Positions 23,318 to 30,977 of a stretch of 30,977 nucleotides of DNA are shown here, piece by piece. A program made the position numbers and the translations under genes. The stretch spans positions 863,710-894,686 of the forward strand of contig CABFPE010000042.1 in NCBI GenBank assembly GCA_900660155.1. Reading direction: 5' to 3'. Within the stretch, counting starts at the first letter, position 1. Every line of letters begins with the position of its first letter. The stretch comes from Hofstenia miamia (taxonomy: Eukaryota; Xenacoelomorpha; Acoela; Hofsteniidae). Below the pieces are notes generated by a model. It did not search any database, was not told the origin of the DNA, and saw only the letters and a list, made by a program, of their open reading frames with translations.

Positions 23318-23407
23318 ATTATTACTATCATAAATTGGTTATTAATACTTAACATTTAAAAATAACAAATAACCAATTTATTCTACATTTTTAAAAATTG
23401 TTTAAGC
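23318..23407. other. Short spacer before the Polinton genes
   Basis: AT-rich DNA, no feature seen. It separates the inverted-repeat arm from the end of the minor capsid gene. Confidence 0.5.
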
Positions 23408-24217
23408 TTAAATTTCATCAGTGTCTTTGATATTAAGAGTTAAATAAATACTGCTAGTATCATTGAAATGAATGAACTCACCATTTGATGTATGGAAGCT
23501 AATTGTAATTCTATTGATGAATGACTTTGAAGTTGGTTTATAAATTATATGAGTCTTTTTATAATTGATGAATGGCTGATCATTTACACTATATACTGTG
23601 AATAAGGGTATTTGATCCAATAACGGGATGCTACCACTCTGATAATCCTGACAAGTAACTATATCAGTATAAATTAAAATATTATGCAGTCTATTTAAAA
23701 TATCAAAACTATATTTAGCAGTGTTCAAACCATTGACTATTTGATAGTGACGATCAAAACCCAAAATTTCACCTACCTGATTTAATTCAAATTCATAAGG
23801 CGTTTCATTTTTTATGACTACTCTTCCACTGGTGATTTCAAAATCCAATTTCGGTACTGTTGTAATCATTGGCAAATTTTGTGAAAGAGTACTAAATAGT
23901 TTTTCAAAACTTTTTTCGTCATTTGCTTCAGATTTAACAACCTTCAATTCAATTTTCGTTAAGACTTGGTTAACAAAGCTAAACACATCTTCTATATTTT
24001 TCACATGAACGCCCTTCACATAAATATCACGATTATTTCCATTTGCGTCGATAAAACTCCACAATTGATCTCGTATATTATTGAATCCTATGGGAAAGGT
24101 AATATTTAGCAAAGCCACATGAGATGCATTATAGATTGGTCTTTCCAAATGCGTAGTAAAACTATGTATTGAGTTATTGCTTCGATAGTTGTCAGAAAGT
24201 AGACTAACAATTGGCAT
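23408..24217 (-). CDS. Polinton minor capsid (penton-type) protein, 269 aa
   Basis: Single jelly-roll penton protein that would form the five-fold vertices of the icosahedral capsid, partnering the double jelly-roll major capsid protein. The frame looks whole at a family-typical length. It opens with a SIHSFTTHLERPIYN segment followed by ALLNITFPIGFNN, the usual N-terminal strand pattern. Mid-protein it has EILGFD (about residue 150), then LIYTDIV and GSIPLLDQIPLF, matching the family YSDIV...GD...PLL block. It ends with SFINRITISFHTSNGEFIHF, the family's IxIxxxDGxxIPF pattern. A TATAAATAG box lies 38-46 nt before the ATG. It is the last gene of the block. Confidence 0.85.
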   Translation of the reverse strand: MPIVSLLSDNYRSNNSIHSFTTHLERPIYNASHVALLNITFPIGFNNIRDQLWSFIDANGNNRDIYVKGVHVKNIEDVFSFVNQVLTKIELKVVKSEANDEKSFEKLFSTLSQNLPMITTVPKLDFEITSGRVVIKNETPYEFELNQVGEILGFDRHYQIVNGLNTAKYSFDILNRLHNILIYTDIVTCQDYQSGSIPLLDQIPLFTVYSVNDQPFINYKKTHIIYKPTSKSFINRITISFHTSNGEFIHFNDTSSIYLTLNIKDTDEI

Positions 24218-24254
24218 ATCGCAAAAGTATATAAAATTATAAATTTAGATTATG

Positions 24255-24263
24255 CTATTTATA
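24255..24263 (-). promoter_or_regulatory. TATA box of the minor capsid gene
   Basis: TATAAATAG on the minus strand, 38-46 nt upstream of the ATG at 24217, leaving room for a leader of only about 15 nt. Confidence 0.5.
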
Positions 24264-24298
24264 CAAAACATTTTGTACATGTAAAATAAACAAAGTGA

Positions 24299-24739
24299 CT
24301 ACAAGTACATTAATTTGTTAAGTCCATCACTACACAAAAAGTCATTAACAAATGGTAAATCAGTAAATACAAATATTTCAGGTATATTATTGAAAAATAA
24401 AAAAGCACAAAGAATACAATAAGCATTGCAATCTGGTGATATCCCCTGCAACTTAGTTTTTTGATTACCTTCATACACATGGAATTGAGGATACATAGTT
24501 AGACAGTAATGTTCAATATCAGGGAACTGGTTTAGTGGACAACCAAGAGAATCCTTGAATATTAAGTTCCTGCTTGCATCTTGTATAATCAACAACCAAT
24601 GGGTTCCAGGATGGCTGGTTGGGCTTGCATTAGAAATTAGAAAAGAGGCTTGGTGGTATGCAGTCTGAACAGTGTACACTGAAAAAACACCAATGTATTG
24701 ATGGGATTTGAAGAATAATACATCTAATTTCGTCAGCAT
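24299..24739 (-). CDS. Polinton adenain-like cysteine protease, 146 aa
   Basis: C5-family maturation protease, expected to cut capsid and core precursors inside the particle. Catalytic residues are visible in the family order: His47 in PGTHWL, Asp63 in KDSLGCP (the usual FDSxGxxP), Gln98 in LQG (oxyanion) and Cys104 in DCNAYC. The N-terminal IGVFSVYTV matches the family GVFxxDxLP segment. The frame looks whole and has the usual length. It begins 4 nt after the stop of the 51-codon hydrophobic frame. A weak TATAAT lies 32-37 nt before the ATG. Confidence 0.88.
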   Translation of the reverse strand: MLTKLDVLFFKSHQYIGVFSVYTVQTAYHQASFLISNASPTSHPGTHWLLIIQDASRNLIFKDSLGCPLNQFPDIEHYCLTMYPQFHVYEGNQKTKLQGISPDCNAYCILCAFLFFNNIPEIFVFTDLPFVNDFLCSDGLNKLMYL

Positions 24740-24742
24740 ACA

Positions 24743-24898
24743 TTAAACATTTAAATATCTGTAGAGTTCATTATACCTAAACTTTACATACATCCAAAAC
24801 AATAAAGATGGCAAATGACCCAAAATTGGTAAATTACACCAAAACCTGTAAAATATTGGATATCCATTGCCAATTCCAAACAAAGCCATAACTATCAT
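24743..24898 (-). CDS. 51-codon hydrophobic ORF between major capsid and protease
   Basis: An ATG-started minus-strand frame of 51 codons, ending 4 nt before the protease ATG. The peptide starts MIVMALFGIGNGY, holds a hydrophobic stretch with CNLPILGHLPSLLFWMYV that could span a membrane, and ends with a basic/aromatic tail (KFRYNELYRYLNV). I do not recognise it. Small membrane-active proteins are known in adenovirus-like and Polinton-like elements, so a similar role is conceivable, but this is inference from position and hydrophobicity only. Confidence 0.35.
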   Translation of the reverse strand: MIVMALFGIGNGYPIFYRFWCNLPILGHLPSLLFWMYVKFRYNELYRYLNV

Positions 24899-24934
24899 GG
24901 TTAATTGCATGAAGTCTAAACAGTTTTGACCATT

Positions 24935-25150
24935 TCAACAGCAAATGTAGTCTAGAATTTTATTTATGCCAATAAGTCGACCATAGGGGTTCAGTTGCAA
25001 AATTCTTTCAACACCAATGTTATGTATAAAATTTTTTTGTAGTAGATAATTTGAAACATGCGCAAATTTTAAGTGAGAATTTTTGGTATAATTAACACAA
25101 TCTTCTACATGTCTAATCTTGTCTACTCCCAACATCTTGCAACAGTACAA
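24935..25150 (-). pseudogene. Unrecognised frame following the major capsid region
   Basis: About 66 codons from the first ATG (about 25132), with MLGVDKIRHVEDCVNY and LNPYGRLIGINKILDYICC. I do not recognise a domain. It sits directly downstream of the major capsid C-terminus on the same strand, and could be part of that gene's 3' region or a separate small Polinton ORF. Fossil, no function assigned. Confidence 0.35.
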
Positions 25151-25171
25151 TGAATGAAACTCATTTTCTTT

Positions 25172-27060
25172 CTAGTCTTTTGTAATTTTACATTGTTTAT
25201 TAATGTATAGCTTTGAGCATGTTTCACCCAAAACAATCACCTCCAGTGACTTGCCTATTGGAGAATCAAAATCTAGTGTTAGATGTATACTTGCACCACT
25301 TAATTCGGCGTAGAGTACCTCATTATTTGCCTCCGCAATACTGGTCAAATCAAAAACCATAATTGCATGCTTATTATAATCTGAGTATGGTATACCAGTT
25401 ACATCATTCAAACCCAACGCCTTTACAGAATGAAAGTGTGCTTGTGCATAATCATTTTCACCCACAGTCATTGGTGTGAATGCAATATTCAATCCACCCC
25501 ATGTTATAGTAACTTGGCACAGACCTCTAGATCTATATGAGAATGGGTTTTAGTCTGGTGTTCTTGTAAATTGTAGATTGGGAACAAGTGCTAGAGCAAT
25601 ACATTGAATCAGTTCATTTGAAAATACATTTTCTTTTATTAGAGAGTTTTGACCAGGCGGAATAATAAATGTTCTTGTGAGAATTCGCATAAAGTAGTAT
25701 GTTGCTGGTGTAGTTAACAATGTTTTTTCAATTGCCAGATGCACAGCTTCTGTAATGCATAGCTTCCTTAGACTCAATGTCACATCTGTAATTTCTGTTT
25801 TGTAATATACAGTGGGGGTAGTGGTAGAATTGGAAATTAGTGAAAAATTATCCAAGGATCCTAAAAGTTTGAGATGAAGGCTAACTCCTGGTATCAATAA
25901 TTTTTCGTTTTGAAAAAATCAACAGCTACAGATCCATGGAGGTTTAAAACTTTGCTTTTATGTGTTAGAGCCAAACATTGAAATTGTCCATCTTGGCTAT
26001 TACACTTATCTAATTATTGATCAGGACGTTTTTCAAAATAATATCCACTTGGTGTTAAAACTGAATTTTCTTGTGCTGCACTCTTTAATAGTTCTGTTGT
26101 CATCATTACAGTATGTGGCCAAACTGCATCACCTGTTTGTATTAAAACTCCATTAACATAAAGATTATAATCACTAAATAATGAATGTAGGGGGTTGTTT
26201 ACTAAACAAACATGATCCCATTTAGTAGCATCAGTAACATCTCAGATAAGATCAATTTATTCATTTTGTTCTGAACCAAAATTAAATTCAATCATTGGAC
26301 TATTAAACCTCGATATTGGGAAATATTTTTATGTGCTACCACCATTGAAGTTTACCAAAACTNGTATAAAATTTTTTTGTAGTAGATAATTTGAAACATG
26401 CGCAAATTTTAAGTGAGAATTTTTGGTATAATTAACACAATCTTCTACATGTCTAATCTTGTCTACTCCCAACATCTTGCAACAGTACAATGAATGAAAC
26501 TCATTTTCTTTCTAGTCTTTTGTAATTTTACATTGTTTATTAATGTATAGCTTTGAGCATGTTTCACCCAAAACAATCACCTCCAGTGACTTGCCTATTG
26601 GAGAATCAAAATCTAGTGTTAGATGTATACTTGCACCACTTAATTCGGCGTAGAGTACCTCATTATTTGCCTCCGCAATACTGGTCAAATCAAAAACCAT
26701 AATTGCATGCTTATTATAATCTGAGTATGGTATACCAGTTACATCATTCAAACCCAACGCCTTTACAGAATGAAAGTGTGCTTGTGCATAATCATTTTCA
26801 CCCACAGTCATTGGTGTGAATGCAATATTCGATCCACCCCGTGTTATAGTAACTTGGCNAACATGATCCCATTTAGTAGCATCAGTAACATCTCAGATAA
26901 GATCAATTTATTCATTTTGTTCTGAACCAAAATTAAATTCAATCATTGGACTATTAAACCTCGATATTGGGAAATATTTTTATGTGCTACCACCATTGAA
27001 GTTTACCAAAACTTTATCTCATTCAAAAATGTCCAAACACAAATGTGTGAAGGTGCTCAT
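25172..27060 (-). pseudogene. Polinton major capsid protein (broken copy)
   Basis: Double jelly-roll capsid protein, the main shell component. The N-terminal part carries NNPLHSLFSDYNLYVNG (about 26165-26225), a block typical of Polinton capsids. The middle part (25550-25897) has PGVSLHLKLL, LRKLCI and the FIIPPGQNS strand, followed by NVFSNELIQCIALALV. The C-terminal part (25172-25492) has HAIMVFDLT and GASIHLTLDF. The likely ATG is at 27060, with TATAAATA 41-48 nt upstream. The gene is broken, with several breaks. A segment of it also appears twice because of the single-N joins at 26363 and 26859. Confidence 0.8.
26363..27013 (-). repeat. Duplicated capsid-gene sequence at single-N joins
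   Basis: 26364-26858 repeats 25024-25518 (495 bp, two A-to-G differences seen), and 26860-27013 repeats 26209-26362 (154 bp, no difference seen). Copies begin and end exactly at the single N at 26363 and 26859. This is the pattern of a short allelic contig placed between two overlapping contigs, so about 651 bp are probably surplus. Confidence 0.85.
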
Positions 27061-27100
27061 GACTGTACTTGAACTAATGACAATTCCCAATGAACATGTG

Positions 27101-27108
27101 TATTTATA
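27101..27108 (-). promoter_or_regulatory. TATA box of the major capsid gene
   Basis: TATAAATA on the minus strand, 41-48 nt before the capsid ATG at 27060. It overlaps the end of the upstream core-protein gene. Confidence 0.5.
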
Positions 27109-27546
27109 CTAAGTTTTTAAAGACATCAGTTTTTTTTATTCTAAGCATTTTTTGTTTCAAAATATTACGTTTACCCCTACTTTGTGCATTGCCTAAAAAT
27201 TGTTTAACATCACGTCTTGTTTTGATAGTTTTTGTTATTCTATCAGATGTAGATATTCCATTACCATTTTGACTAATTTCTTTACGTTGTTTCTTAGATT
27301 GCTTGTTTACTGTGTTTTTTGCAACATTTCCAATTCTGTGTTTTACCACTTTTTTTACATTATCACCAGAGACTATGTCATTTACACCTGAAATTGCTTG
27401 ATCGAAAATTCCTTCACTGACATTAGTAATGACCTTTTTCAATGGTGGTATCATTCTCACTACAAGTGGTATAGCAATACGTTCCAATGGCGAGTATTGC
27501 TGAAATAATTTCGACCACTTGCCTGTTCACTATAATATTGCTCCAT
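27104..27546 (-). pseudogene. Polinton basic virion-core-like protein (broken)
   Basis: A short, very basic protein. The main frame (27104-27487) has VVRMIPPLKKVITNVSEG, then VNDIVSGDNVKKVVKHR and a Lys/Arg-rich tail. This fits the conserved Polinton ORF next to the major capsid gene that has been compared with adenovirus core or pVI-like proteins: a Gly/Tyr-rich start, an amphipathic middle and a basic end with a K-x-x-V-K-x-R block. The likely ATG is at 27546, with TATAAATA 31-38 nt upstream. It looks broken, about one break. Role inferred from family position: DNA condensation or membrane contact inside the particle. Confidence 0.6.
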
Positions 27547-27576
27547 ACTGAATGATCTGTTTGTTTATTTGTTCCA

Positions 27577-27584
27577 TATTTATA
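27577..27584 (-). promoter_or_regulatory. TATA box of the core-protein gene
   Basis: TATAAATA on the minus strand, 31-38 nt before the ATG at 27546, just downstream of the integrase stop (27585). Confidence 0.5.
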
Positions 27585-28457
27585 CTAATCTATTCTAGTC
27601 CATGAACGTTTCCTAATAACTCGTGTTAATTCATGGTGATAAAATTTTCCTGAAATTATTTCCCTGTCACTGATTGACTTTATTTCATTTGTAACAGGAA
27701 TTGTGGAAAACACTTTGTTGATTTTGAAAACCTCATTTTGAAATTGTGGTAAATATCCTCTTCTAAAAGTATGATCTGATTTTGAAATTCTAACTAAGTC
27801 ACCATTATGAAATAATGCTTTTTGTTGGCAACATGGATTAACACTCATTAATTTTCCAATCAAATATGGTACATGTTTTTTTCTCACAGAATTCAGAGTC
27901 ATTCCAATTGTATGATTTACATGGGAATTCAATACGTTAACTATTTGTTGTAGCTTGTCTACATACTTAAAGTTGTTGGTAAATTGTAGATATTTAAATA
28001 GAATTTCATTTAGACTCCTTATAGCTCTTTCTGTGCATACAGCCTTCATGTTTGAATTTGTACTATACAATATAATTTTATTTCTTTTACAAAAATTGAA
28101 GGAATCACCTATGAATTCACTTCCACAATCAATCCAAATTTGTTTAACATTACGCAAGTTCTTAAATTTTTTAAAAGCAGACAACACCTGACTAGGTTTA
28201 TTTCTCAAATGCTGTACACGGAATTTTCTAGATAAAATATCATAACAAACAAGTAAGTATTTTATTCCTCTATTGTACACCACTGCTAAGTCCATAGTCC
28301 AAATTTGATCAATTCCAAATGCAATAACATGTTGACGGGGAAATTTCCTCACAGCTCTCTTGTGTATTGTATATACATCACTTGTTGCGAGAAAGTTTTT
28401 CACATTTTGCAGGGTAATTTTCGGAAATTTCAATTTAACCTTATGATATAGTGCCAA
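27585..28457 (-). CDS. Polinton retroviral-type integrase, 290-aa frame
   Basis: DDE integrase (rve fold) that would join element ends to target DNA and make 6-bp target duplications. Catalytic residues are visible: Asp56 in WTMDLA, Asp110 in WIDCGSEF and Glu143 in CTERAIRSLNE (about D-x53-D-x32-E). The segment YLLVCYDILSRKF between the first two is the standard second core strand. The C-terminal part (about residues 215-290) has DLVRISK and the Polinton-typical ISGKFYHHELTRV ending. Upstream sequence suggests that the family N-terminal region begins before 28457, so the gene is probably broken, about one break. An 88-bp piece of it recurs after the N at 29065. Confidence 0.88.
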   Translation of the reverse strand: MALYHKVKLKFPKITLQNVKNFLATSDVYTIHKRAVRKFPRQHVIAFGIDQIWTMDLAVVYNRGIKYLLVCYDILSRKFRVQHLRNKPSQVLSAFKKFKNLRNVKQIWIDCGSEFIGDSFNFCKRNKIILYSTNSNMKAVCTERAIRSLNEILFKYLQFTNNFKYVDKLQQIVNVLNSHVNHTIGMTLNSVRKKHVPYLIGKLMSVNPCCQQKALFHNGDLVRISKSDHTFRRGYLPQFQNEVFKINKVFSTIPVTNEIKSISDREIISGKFYHHELTRVIRKRSWTRID

Positions 28458-28597
28458 TATCCTTTAAAATATCAAACACAAGTTTTGACAGTCTTTTATT
28501 AGGTGTTTGTACATAATCCTTAAATTTGTTTATGACATTGAACCAGCACCAGTGTAAATCTTATCACCATGTAAAAAAACACCTCTATTTGGATCAT
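28458..28597 (-). other. Upstream part of the integrase region
   Basis: Minus-strand sequence between the 290-aa integrase frame and the next small gene. It has integrase-like N-terminal character but no clean start. I could not delimit it. Confidence 0.35.
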
Positions 28598-28876
28598 TTA
28601 AAAATCTTTCAATGCATCATCATTATTATTATTACTGAAATTTAACATGTGGTGATGGTATTTTAGAAGCTTTTTCAAATCATCATCATTGTACTGGCGT
28701 TGTACATCAGGGTAGGTGTTTTGAACAGAATTTAATTTTACTTGTATATTGTCATTAATCATTGATCTTTGTTGTGTAGTATTGTTTTTTATAGCATTGT
28801 TGACTGACTGATTATAGTATTTTGTTAAATGATTGTAATTTTCCAAAGAAATAAGCACCATTTCAACTGTCGCCAT
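28598..28876 (-). CDS. Small conserved Polinton ORF (MVLI-type), 92 aa
   Basis: It begins MATVEMVLISLENYNHL, matching the N-terminus of a small Polinton ORF often found near the integrase in animal elements (KMVLVP-like start, then a tyrosine/leucine heptad-like stretch). A polar, Asn/Gln-rich middle follows, then YPDVQRQY and a Lys/Leu-rich helix with LKKLLKYHHHML. Function unknown. TATATATAA lies 36-44 nt before the ATG. The frame looks whole. A near-identical copy at 29304-29582 arises from the duplicated block. Confidence 0.6.
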   Translation of the reverse strand: MATVEMVLISLENYNHLTKYYNQSVNNAIKNNTTQQRSMINDNIQVKLNSVQNTYPDVQRQYNDDDLKKLLKYHHHMLNFSNNNNDDALKDF

Positions 28877-28911
28877 TATAGAATAATGTGTAAAATAAAT
28901 TTAATCAAGCA

Positions 28912-28920
28912 TTATATATA
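28912..28920 (-). promoter_or_regulatory. TATA box of the MVLI-type small ORF
   Basis: TATATATAA on the minus strand, 36-44 nt upstream of the ATG at 28876. The same box is present in the duplicate copy at 29618-29626. Confidence 0.5.
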
Positions 28921-29065
28921 CTCTTTCATAATGCATAATAGACAATTAAAAAATTTAAGACCATTGGAATTTTTAATATTGAAATTTTTCAAACACTTGA
29001 TTTTTTTAGTAGTGTGGTCTCTGTGTATTGACGAAGATTTAAAAATGTTTTTCGTTCATCTCCTN

Positions 29066-29770
29066 TTGTGTATTGTATATACATCACTTGTTGCGAGAAA
29101 GTTTTTCACATTTTGCAGGGTAATTTTCGGAAATTTCAATTTAACCTTATGATATAGTGCCAATATCCTTTAAAATATCAAACACAAGTTTTGACAGTCT
29201 TTTATTAGGTGTTTGTACATAATCCTTAAATTTGTTTATGACATTGAACCAGCACCAGTGTAAATCTTATCACCATGTAAAAAAACACCTCTATTTGGAT
29301 CATTTAAAAATCTTTCAATGCATCATCATTATTATTATTACTGAAATTTAACATGTGGTGATGGTGTTTTAGAAGCTTTTTCAAATCATCATCATTGTAC
29401 TGGCGTTGTACATCAGGGTAGGTGTTTTGAACAGAATTTAATTTTACTTGTATATTGTCATTAATCATTGATCTTTGTTGTGTAGTATTGTTTTTTATAG
29501 CATTGTTGACTGACTGATTATAGTATTTTGTTAAATGATTGTAATTTTCCAAAGAAATAAGCACCATTTCAACTGTCGCCATTATAGAATAATGTGTAAA
29601 ATAAATTTAATCAAGCATTATATATACTCTTTCATAATGCGTAATAGACAATTAAAAAATTTAAGACCATTGGAATTTTTAATATTGAAATTTTTCAAAC
29701 ACTTGATTTTTTTAGTAGTGTGGTCTCTGTGTATTGACGAAGATTTAAAAATGTTTTTCGTTCATCTCCT
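29066..29770 (-). repeat. 705-bp direct duplication across a single N
   Basis: 29066-29770 repeats 28360-29064 at a constant offset of 706, with at least two single-base differences (near 28660 and 28934 of the first copy). The first copy ends, and the second begins, exactly at the single N at 29065. This fits two overlapping allelic contig ends that were not merged, so one copy is probably surplus. It contains the second copies of the integrase start region and the MVLI-type ORF. Confidence 0.88.
29304..29582 (-). CDS. Duplicate of the MVLI-type small ORF, 92 aa
   Basis: Identical to the frame at 28598-28876 except for one Tyr/His difference in the C-terminal helix (KHHHHML against KYHHHML). 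It lies in the 705-bp duplicated block. Most likely the other allele of the same gene placed in line by the assembly, not a second gene. Confidence 0.6.
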   Translation of the reverse strand: MATVEMVLISLENYNHLTKYYNQSVNNAIKNNTTQQRSMINDNIQVKLNSVQNTYPDVQRQYNDDDLKKLLKHHHHMLNFSNNNNDDALKDF

Positions 29771-29913
29771 AGTGGAATGATTCCATGTTGGATATTGTAG
29801 ACAATGCCAGGTATTAAATTTAGAATTTCTTTGTTTTCTAGCAAAACTAACTTAGTTTTTCTGGAGCAGGTCGCTAGGAACTTGTAAACAGTGGGCTCTT
29901 TGATTAAATTCAT
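29695..29913 (-). CDS. Small conserved Polinton ORF (CSRKTK/IPLG type), 72-aa frame
   Basis: The sequence KFLATCSRKTKLVLLENKEI...IPGIVYNI...IIPLGDERKTFLNL resembles a widespread small Polinton protein: a run of two helices with an R-x-x-I/L-L block, a NxLxGNIPLS-like block and a basic tail. Function unknown; the basic character would suit nucleic-acid binding. It overlaps the 3' end of the ATPase gene in another frame by about 60 bp. Its 3' end falls within the 705-bp duplicated block. Confidence 0.5.
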   Translation of the reverse strand: MNLIKEPTVYKFLATCSRKTKLVLLENKEILNLIPGIVYNIQHGIIPLGDERKTFLNLRQYTETTLLKKSSV

Positions 29914-30430
29914 AGAATTTTTGCACTACTTCAAGATTTGTAGATAGACGTAATTTGTCTGGTATGTCTTGAGCAAAGTTTATAAACAAATAATCGTATG
30001 GCTTACTAACTGCTTTTTTATATGCAGTAACAAATTCATGCATAATATTCATCTGAGCTCCTAGAGTTTTCAACTGTAAATGGTCACGCACTGAGCTGAA
30101 TAGAAACATTCCAGAAGCATTTCTTTGAATTAAAGTTGAATTAAAGTAATTAATACAATACCACAATTTAAGTGTCTTCCAACTATAACTAAGATATAAC
30201 ATTTTCCGAGTATTCATTGAAAAATTCAACCTGATTCATTTTTGCATTTAATTTATTATAAACACCACTTTGGAAATGATGGTAAAATACTATTGACTTT
30301 GAGAACTTGTTACAATAATTACGATCAATCAATTTTCCCAACAAATGTGTTTTCCAGAGTTTGATGGACCACTGAATATTAAAAAGACTTGACTAGCTCG
30401 TGAGGGAACAACATTAAACGTTGACAACAT
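29852..30430 (-). pseudogene. Polinton FtsK/HerA-type packaging ATPase (broken)
   Basis: P-loop ATPase that would pump element DNA into the capsid. The N-terminal part has VFLIFSGPSNSGK, a Walker A motif, preceded by a short strand and an ATG at 30430. The C-terminal frame (29852-30229) has MHEFVTAYKKAVSKPYDYLFINF followed by IPDKLRLSTNL, the usual end of Polinton ATPases (strand, then D-x-x-xxLRxRTN). The gene is of about family length but broken, about one or two breaks. A TATATA run at about 30465-30471 lies 35-41 nt upstream, cut by the N at 30472. Confidence 0.7.
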
Positions 30431-30471
30431 ATTCTCTTTGCAATGAATCTCTTTATGATTCAGAATATATA

Positions 30472-30472
30472 N
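30472..30472. other. Single-N assembly join at the end of the Polinton block
   Basis: The N separates the ATPase upstream region from a hairpin that begins on the very next base, so what truly lies upstream of the ATPase is unknown. Confidence 0.85.
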
Positions 30473-30498
30473 CTTTTCTGAAATTAAGTTTATATATA

Positions 30499-30534
<36 letters not shown>

Positions 30535-30564
30535 ACAGTATATATAAACTTAATTTCAGAAAAG
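30473..30564. repeat. 92-bp perfect hairpin with (TA)n loop
   Basis: The 31-bp arms (30473-30503 and 30534-30564; CTTTTCTGAAATTAAG... and ...CTTAATTTCAGAAAAG) are perfect inverted copies, around a 30-bp TA-repeat spacer. It starts exactly at the join. It may be a real AT cruciform or an assembly fold-back artefact. Confidence 0.85.
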
Positions 30565-30747
30565 TAATAAAACCATGTTAATTAATGTATACTATCATGA
30601 TGACACCTGACACCTATAATGTATGTAATATATTCAAAAATTGTTTTTTATCCAATGTTCATACGTTTTCCAAATCTTAACAATGACTGTTTTTGCAAAT
30701 TCTTTCATGTATTATTAAACATCACCGACTTCATTTTGTGAAAAGGT
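30565..30747. other. AT-rich spacer, no gene seen
   Basis: Nothing recognisable between the hairpin and the minisatellite. Confidence 0.5.
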
Positions 30748-30921
30748 AAAAACAAATCACCAAAAGGAAAATTAAATATCCCAAAGGCAAGTAATTTTTT
30801 TCAAAAAGAAAAAAAAACACTAAAAGGAAAATTAAATATCCCAAAGGCAAGTAATTTTTTTCGAAAGGACAAAACAAATCACCAAAAGGAAAATTAAATA
30901 TCCCAAAGGCAAGTAATTTTA
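30748..30921 (+). repeat. ~61-bp minisatellite, about three units
   Basis: Same unit as at 6723-7105 (AACAAATCACCAAAAGG...AAATATCCCAAAGGC), with CCAAAAGG/CTAAAAGG starts at about 30760, 30820 and 30882. Same orientation as the first array. The sequences flanking the two arrays do not match. Confidence 0.88.
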
Positions 30922-30977
30922 AAATTGGTGGGAATGCTGTAAGGTTGAAAATTTTATAACGCTTTAATTTTATAAAG

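Larger units (their letters stand above)
23408..30471 (-). mobile_element. Polinton/Maverick gene block (fossil, incomplete)
   Basis: All genes lie on the minus strand. From upstream to downstream: packaging ATPase, small conserved ORF, small MVLI-type ORF, integrase, basic core protein, major capsid, tiny hydrophobic ORF, adenain-like protease, minor capsid. This gene set is diagnostic of Polintons/adintovirus-like elements. No protein-primed DNA polymerase B and no confirmed termini are visible. Minor capsid and protease look whole; the block as a whole is broken, by roughly half a dozen breaks, and is also disturbed by single-N joins at 26363, 26859, 29065 and 30472. The good preservation suggests a fairly young copy. 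Confidence 0.9.

Noticed and set aside
27955-28191. Plus-strand frame opposite the integrase
   Set aside because: Antisense shadow of a clear integrase catalytic core.
28829-29780. Plus-strand frames near the MVLI-type ORF
   Set aside because: Antisense or upstream shadows; one runs across the N at 29065 and is a join artefact.

Overview
AT-rich eukaryotic DNA, most likely from an invertebrate animal. It carries Jockey/CR1-type LINEs, a Polinton (Maverick) gene block and long-TIR elements, and it shows no operons, no bacterial genes and no recognisable host exon. I cannot name the species. The window is essentially a graveyard of mobile elements stacked against each other, and part of its layout is distorted by assembly joins (a 23-N gap and six single-N joins).

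Layout: 1-1.3 kb, no gene, one possible tRNA-SINE trace. 1.37-1.66 kb, decayed LINE RT fragment. 2.79-4.92 kb, two minus-strand LINE remnants in a row, separated by a (TAA)n tail. 4.95-5.11 kb, a block related to the promoter block inside the next element. 6.72-7.10 kb, a ~62-bp minisatellite that reappears at 30.75-30.92 kb. 7479-16305, a complete-looking long-inverted-repeat element with AG...CT ends and a 6-bp target duplication (AGCATC). Its ~3-kb arms each carry a near-ideal Pol II core promoter pointing at the centre, and its non-coding centre holds a tRNA-like sequence. 16.37-23.32 kb, a second inverted repeat (~1.25-kb arms) around two head-to-tail LINE copies. 23.4-30.47 kb, a minus-strand Polinton gene block: packaging ATPase, two small conserved ORFs, integrase, basic core protein, major capsid, a tiny hydrophobic ORF, protease and penton-type minor capsid. 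30.47-30.98 kb, a 92-bp hairpin and more minisatellite.

The Polinton block reads as a virion-formation plus integration module. Integrase inserts the element, the jelly-roll capsid proteins and protease build the particle, and the ATPase would package DNA. No DNA polymerase B was seen, so the block is incomplete in this window. Several of its genes have their own TATA box about 30-48 nt before the ATG, suggesting gene-by-gene transcription. Two stretches of this block (about 0.7 kb and 0.65 kb) are duplicated exactly at single-N joins and look like unmerged alleles rather than biology.

Most novel candidates: the 8.8-kb Polinton-like element with convergent arm promoters, the diverged copy of its promoter block at 5 kb, the repeated TATA-to-ATG spacing in the Polinton genes, and the unannotated 51-codon hydrophobic ORF.
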